This document shows, piece after piece, positions 45,301 to 49,462 of a stretch of DNA of 49,462 bases. The notes under the pieces were generated by a model. That model was not told where the DNA came from, made no database searches, and saw nothing but the letters and a program-made list of their open reading frames with translations. Position 1 is the stretch's first letter, and each line of letters opens with the position of its first letter. Made by a program: the position numbers and the translations under genes. The DNA is from Candidatus Sulfotelmatobacter sp. (GTDB lineage Bacteria > Acidobacteriota > Terriglobia > Terriglobales > Acidobacteriaceae), in assembly GCA_030039195.1 (NCBI GenBank), contig JASHQK010000457.1, forward strand, positions 1 to 49,462, given 5' to 3'.

Positions 45301-45806
45301 AGGACGAAACCATCACCACTGCCGGCATGATCGGCAATGTTCGCGTGCTCAAATCCAAGCGCGGCGACTTCTACGCGCAGGCCACGCTCGAAGATATGTC
45401 GGGATCCATCGACATGATCGTCTTTCCTGAGGCCTACAAGCGCATCGGCGACAAAGTCAAACTTGAAGTTCCTGTACTCGTGAAGGCCGGGGTCCGCATC
45501 GAAGAGGGCGCAAATCCCAAGATCACCGCCGCGGAAATCATTCCGCTCGAAGACGCTAAGATCCCGCTCCCGCGCGCCATCCGCATCCGCATTCCGCTCG
45601 AAACCTCGGCCGAGACAACCGTCGACGACCTGCACGCACTTTTTCTCGAGCGCAAAGGAGAAGCCAAGGTATTGTTCGACGTGGAACGCCAGGGCGATTT
45701 CATGGTCGTGATGGAAGCGGACGGATATAATGTCCTTCCAGATCGCAATTTCATCGCTCGTGTCGAGCAATTGTGCGGGCGCGGCAGCGTTCGCGTGATC
45801 AGCTGA
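42324..45806 (+). CDS. dnaE: DNA polymerase III alpha subunit
   Basis: PHP [25 protein letters not shown]; palm [25 protein letters not shown]...[52 protein letters not shown]; OB-fold C-terminus. Confidence 0.99.
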   Translation: [1160 protein letters not shown]

Positions 45807-45847
45807 CGCGTTGTAGTTGTCGATTCAGAACTCTCACGCTTTGAAAG

Positions 45848-45898
45848 GGCGCGGCTTCGCGCCGAAAGCCGAACATTAAGAGAGCGCCTTTAGGCGCT
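45848..45898. repeat. Double stem-loop element immediately upstream of accA
   Basis: ggcgcg-gctt-cgcgcc (45848-45863) and agcgcc-ttta-ggcgct (45883-45898), separated by gaaagccgaacattaagag; the accA ATG is at 45905. Confidence 0.75.
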
Positions 45899-45904
45899 GA
45901 TTGC

Positions 45905-46858
45905 ATGGCAGCTTCCGAAAAAGCGCAGCAGGAACTCGAAGAAATCGAACGTCAGGTCGCTCATCTGAAATTGAATGGCGACGGCGCCGAAACGCGCCGC
46001 CAGATCGAGCAGCTTCAGGATCGCCTTGAGACGTTGCGCCGTGACATCAACGCGCCTCCCACCGCCTGGCAGAGAACCGAACTGGCGCGCCATCCGCAGC
46101 GCCCGCAAACTCTCGACTACATCGAGCGCATCTTCACCGATTTCAGCGAAATTCACGGGGATCGCGGCTTCGGCGACGACGCCGCCATCGTCTGCGGCAT
46201 GGCACGCTTTCACGGCGAAGAAGTCCTGGTCGTCGGCACGCAAAAAGGGCGCGACATGAAGCAACGCGTCTTTCGCAATTTCGGCACGCCTCATCCCGAG
46301 GGCTACCGAAAGGCGATTCGTGTGATGCAGATCGCGGAAAAATTCCGCCGCCCTATTTTCACTCTCGTCGATACCGACGGCGCTTACCCCGGCATTCATG
46401 CTGAAGAGCGCGGACAGGCCGAGGCCATCGCCTACAATCTGCGTGAAATGGCGCGTCTCGAGGTTCCGATCATCGCTACCGTGATCGGCGTCGGCGGAAG
46501 TGGTGGCGCACTGGCGATTGCCGTCGCCGATCGCGTGTTGATGATGGAAAATTCCATCTACTCTGTAATCTCGCCCGAAGGCTGTGCCGCGATCATGTGG
46601 CGCGACGCCACTAAGAAAGAACTCGCCGCCGAAGCCATGCGCATTACCGCGACCGATCTCAAGGAACTGGGCTGCGTTGACGACATTATTCCTGAGCCCG
46701 AAGGCGGGGCTCATCGCGATCACGAAGCCGCCGCCAATCTGCTCGATGTCAGCCTGCAGAAGCATCTCGCCGAGCTGAAAAAAATCCCTCCCGCCGAATT
46801 AGTCGTGTCACGATATAATAAATTCCGAAGCATCGCCCAGTTCTTCAAAACGGAATAG
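45905..46858 (+). CDS. accA: Acetyl-CoA carboxylase carboxyltransferase subunit alpha
   Basis: RPQTLDYIERIFTDFSEIHGDRGFGDDAAIVCGMARFHGEEVLVVGTQKGRDMKQRVFRNFGTPHPEGYRKA; PGIHAEERGQAEAIAYNL; VIGVGGSGGALAIAVADRVLMMENSIYSVISPEGCAAIMW. Confidence 0.99.
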   Translation: MAASEKAQQELEEIERQVAHLKLNGDGAETRRQIEQLQDRLETLRRDINAPPTAWQRTELARHPQRPQTLDYIERIFTDFSEIHGDRGFGDDAAIVCGMARFHGEEVLVVGTQKGRDMKQRVFRNFGTPHPEGYRKAIRVMQIAEKFRRPIFTLVDTDGAYPGIHAEERGQAEAIAYNLREMARLEVPIIATVIGVGGSGGALAIAVADRVLMMENSIYSVISPEGCAAIMWRDATKKELAAEAMRITATDLKELGCVDDIIPEPEGGAHRDHEAAANLLDVSLQKHLAELKKIPPAELVVSRYNKFRSIAQFFKTE

Positions 46859-46867
46859 GCAAAGGGT

Positions 46868-46910
46868 TGTCATCCTGAGGAGGCTTTCCCTGCCGACGAA
46901 GGATCTGCGC
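46868..46910 (+). repeat. GTCATCCTGAGG...CGAAGGATCTGCG-type intergenic repeat
   Basis: tgtcatcctgaggaggctttccctgccgacgaaggatctgcgc; shares both ends with the copy at 33311-33340. Confidence 0.6.
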
Positions 46911-47074
46911 TCGCTTCCTTGTGGGAGCCGTTTCCAACGCGGATTCCTCTCCGCTTCAGACGGGCGATTCGCCGCGACAGGCCAGTCATGCCGCCGTATA
47001 ATTGAAATGTTTTCCTCTCGCACTCTTAAATACGGGCGATTGGGTTCCGCCCTTGACTGAAGGAAGGTGTTGGG

Positions 47075-48913
47075 ATGGCCACTACGGATGTCGTGCCGCA
47101 GCAGTCCGCCGGCGGCACGGGTCGAAAGCGCATCGTCAACGACATGAGCATTCAGGTCGCGACGGTAAACGGCTCCGGTTCGCAGAGTTCAAACACAGTT
47201 CTTCTCCGCAGCATTTTTCAGATGGGAGTTCCGGTCTCGGGCAAGAACATGTTCCCGTCGAACATCGCGGGACTGCCCACCTGGTATACGATCCGCGCCA
47301 ATAAGAACGGGTACATCGGGCGCAAAAAGGAAATCGATTTCCTCGTCGCCATGAATCCCGAGACGGCGACGGAAGACGTCATGTCGCTTGCGCCCGGGGC
47401 TTCGGTTCTCTACGACGATCCACTACAGCTGCACAAGCTGCGCAACGATCTCGTCTTCTATTCCGTCCCTTACGACAAGATCGTCGCGCAGGTCTGTCCT
47501 GAGGCCAAGCTGCGCAAACTCGTCAAGAACATGGTCTACGTTGGCGTCGTCGCCAACCTGCTCACCATCGAGATGCCGGAAGTTGAGAAGGCCATCCGCA
47601 AGCAGTTCGCGAAAAAAGTGAAAGCGGCCAACCTCAACCTCGCTGCGGCCCAGGCCGGATTCGAATACGCCAAAGCTAATCTTGAAAAACGCGGCGCCTT
47701 CTACATCGAGCGTATGGACAAGACCGCGGGCAAAATCATCATCGACGGCAACTCCGCCGCCGCACTCGGTTGCATGTTCGCGGGATGCACGGTCGTCACC
47801 TGGTATCCCATCACGCCCTCGTCGTCGCTGGTTGAAACGATGATCGAGTATATGAAGGAACACCGCATCGGCCCCGACGGCAAAGCCACGTTTGCCATCG
47901 TGCAAGCGGAGGATGAACTCGCCGCCATCGGCATGGTCATTGGCGCGGGGTGGGCCGGCGCGCGCTCCATGACTGCGACGGCCGGGCCCGGCATTTCGCT
48001 CATGTCGGAATTTGCGGGCCTGGCTTATTACGTCGAAGTTCCCGGCGTGATCTGGGATATCCAGCGCGTCGGACCCTCCACCGGCCTGCCCACGCGCACT
48101 TCGCAGGGCGACATCCTTTCCACGGCATTTCTCTCGCACGGCGACACCAAGCACATCATGCTGATTCCCTGCTCGGTTGAAGAATGCTTCAATATGGCGA
48201 CCGAGGCTTTCAATCTCGCCGAGCAATTTCAGACGCTGGTGTTCGTCATGTCCGATCTCGATCTGGGCATGAATAACTGGATGTCAGATCCCTTTCAGCA
48301 TCCGACCACGCCAATCAAACGCGGTAAAGTTCTGAGCAAGGAAGATCTCGACCGCCTCGGCAGTTTCTCCCGCTACAAAGATGTCGACGGCGACGGCATC
48401 GGCTATCGCACACTACCCGGCACATCGCATCCTGCGTCCGCTTATTTCGCACGCGGCAGCGGCCACAACGAGCGCGCGCAATACAGCGAGCGCGCCGACG
48501 ATTTTGAAAACAACATGGAGCGCCTGAACCGCAAATTCGAAACCGCGCGCTCATTCGTTCCGCGGCCGGAAATCACGAAGGGTCGCGACGCGAAAATCGG
48601 AATCATAGGCTACGGAACTTCACATTGGGGAATCACTGAAAGCCGGGATCAACTCCGTGAGGAATACAAAATCGAAACGGATTATCTCCGGCTTCGCGCC
48701 TATCCCTTCACGCGTGAGGTGCACGAATTCATCGAGCAGCATGAACGCGTATATATAGTCGAACAGAACCGCGACGCGCAGATGCTTTGCCTGCTCAAGC
48801 TCGATCTGAAGCCAGAACTGATCGGACGCCTGCGCAGCATCTCGCACATCACCGGACTGCCTCTCGACGCGCGCTCGATCACCGACGAACTGACGAGCAT
48901 TGAAGGCAGATAG
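47075..48913 (+). CDS. korA: 2-oxoacid:ferredoxin oxidoreductase, fused gamma-alpha subunit (KorA-like)
   Basis: N-terminal gamma-like NDMSIQVATVNGSGSQSSNTVLLRSIFQMGVPVSGKNMFPSNIAGLPTWYTIRAN; alpha part GCTVVTWYPITPSSSLVETMIEYM...AIVQAEDELAAIGMVIGAGWAGARSMTATAGPGISLMSEFAGLAYYVEVP. Confidence 0.94.
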   Translation: MATTDVVPQQSAGGTGRKRIVNDMSIQVATVNGSGSQSSNTVLLRSIFQMGVPVSGKNMFPSNIAGLPTWYTIRANKNGYIGRKKEIDFLVAMNPETATEDVMSLAPGASVLYDDPLQLHKLRNDLVFYSVPYDKIVAQVCPEAKLRKLVKNMVYVGVVANLLTIEMPEVEKAIRKQFAKKVKAANLNLAAAQAGFEYAKANLEKRGAFYIERMDKTAGKIIIDGNSAAALGCMFAGCTVVTWYPITPSSSLVETMIEYMKEHRIGPDGKATFAIVQAEDELAAIGMVIGAGWAGARSMTATAGPGISLMSEFAGLAYYVEVPGVIWDIQRVGPSTGLPTRTSQGDILSTAFLSHGDTKHIMLIPCSVEECFNMATEAFNLAEQFQTLVFVMSDLDLGMNNWMSDPFQHPTTPIKRGKVLSKEDLDRLGSFSRYKDVDGDGIGYRTLPGTSHPASAYFARGSGHNERAQYSERADDFENNMERLNRKFETARSFVPRPEITKGRDAKIGIIGYGTSHWGITESRDQLREEYKIETDYLRLRAYPFTREVHEFIEQHERVYIVEQNRDAQMLCLLKLDLKPELIGRLRSISHITGLPLDARSITDELTSIEGR

Positions 48914-48957
48914 GTTGGACTTGAAAGCGCCAGAAACGCATCGCACCGTGGAAGAGT

Positions 48958-49007
48958 GGCCCTTCAGGGCCGCGTTAAAGAGCTCTTAATAGAGGGGCTT
49001 TGGCCCC
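48958..49007. repeat. Double stem-loop element immediately upstream of korB
   Basis: ggccc-ttca-gggcc (48958-48971) and ggggc-tttg-gcccc (48994-49007), spacer contains aagagctctt; the korB ATG is at 49022. Confidence 0.75.
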
Positions 49008-49021
49008 TGAGGAAAACATAA

Positions 49022-49462
49022 ATGTCCACCACCACTGTTGAACCCGGCACATCCGCCCCCGGCCCAAAGACCAATCGCATCGGCCTCACCGTCATCGACT
49101 ACAAGGGCGGCAAAACCACGCTCTGCGCGGGATGCGGCCACAACGCCATCTCCGAACGCATCATCGAAGCCATGTTCGAGATGGGCGTCGAACCCGAGTT
49201 CGTCATCAAGCCGAGCGGCATCGGCTGCTCCTCAAAAACACCAGCGTATTTTCTCAGCCGCTCGCACAGCTTCAACGCCGTCCATGGACGCATGCCCTCC
49301 GTCGCTACGGGCGCACTGCTCGCCAACCGCAAGCTGATCTGCATCGGCGTCTCGGGCGATGGCGACACCGCATCCATCGGCATCGGACAATTCATTCACC
49401 TCATGCGCCGCAATCTGCCGATCATTTACATCATCGAAGACAACGGCGTCTACGGCCTCACC
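49022..49462 (+). CDS. korB: 2-oxoacid:ferredoxin oxidoreductase beta subunit (KorB-like), 3' truncated by window end
   Basis: Read directly from sequence (not in ORF track because no stop): MSTTTVEPGTSAPGPKTNRIGLTVIDYKGGKTTLCAGCGHNAISERIIEAMFEMGVEPEFVIKPSGIGCSSKTPAYF...GVSGDGDTASIGIGQFIHLMRRNLPIIYIIEDNGVYGLT (TPP-binding GDGD). Confidence 0.95.
   Translation, partial: MSTTTVEPGTSAPGPKTNRIGLTVIDYKGGKTTLCAGCGHNAISERIIEAMFEMGVEPEFVIKPSGIGCSSKTPAYFLSRSHSFNAVHGRMPSVATGALLANRKLICIGVSGDGDTASIGIGQFIHLMRRNLPIIYIIEDNGVYGLT

Noticed and set aside
49038-49337. 99-aa plus-strand ORF at the right edge
   Set aside because: Out of frame with the clear KorB reading frame that starts at 49022 and runs off the window end.

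Overview
The window looks like a GC-rich chromosomal segment from an Acidobacteria-like genome. This is inferred from gene content and style of intergenic repeats; no search was run. It is densely coding and mostly core or housekeeping. From left to right it contains: (1) a phosphate/polyphosphate locus (phoU, pstB, pstA, pstC / ppx / sixA, ppk1 / a coiled-coil porin, pstS) with two matching 7-4-7 Pho-box-like sites; (2) a TPR lipoprotein/periplasmic-type protein, a GH15 glucoamylase-like enzyme and a vapBC-type toxin-antitoxin pair; (3) an FHA-GAF-SpoIIE phosphatase and two GT87-like membrane proteins; (4) a compact Tad/Flp pilus cluster (flp, cpaB, cpaC, cpaE, cpaF, tadB, tadC) followed by a DUF192 protein and an 838-aa TonB-C-like protein with a periodic Pro-rich spacer; (5) a membrane protein, NDH-2-like oxidoreductase, NfeD/ClpP-class protease, DUF3592-like protein and SIMPL protein; (6) an HD-GYP response regulator and a 1173-aa hybrid kinase with a degenerate receiver; (7) a PL5/alginate-lyase-like protein, dnaE, accA and korA, with korB truncated by the window edge. 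I saw no rRNA, tRNA, CRISPR, prophage or complete IS. The most interesting items are a 27-bp perfect palindrome flanked by 8-bp direct repeats next to the pst promoter, the paired Pho-box-like sites, the tightly coupled ppk1-sixA pair, the periodic Pro-rich TonB-like protein attached to the Tad cluster, the pseudo-receiver kinase, a possibly leaderless TA promoter, and small intergenic repeats reused as gene starts. None of these is proven to be a new system; all need computation or experiment.
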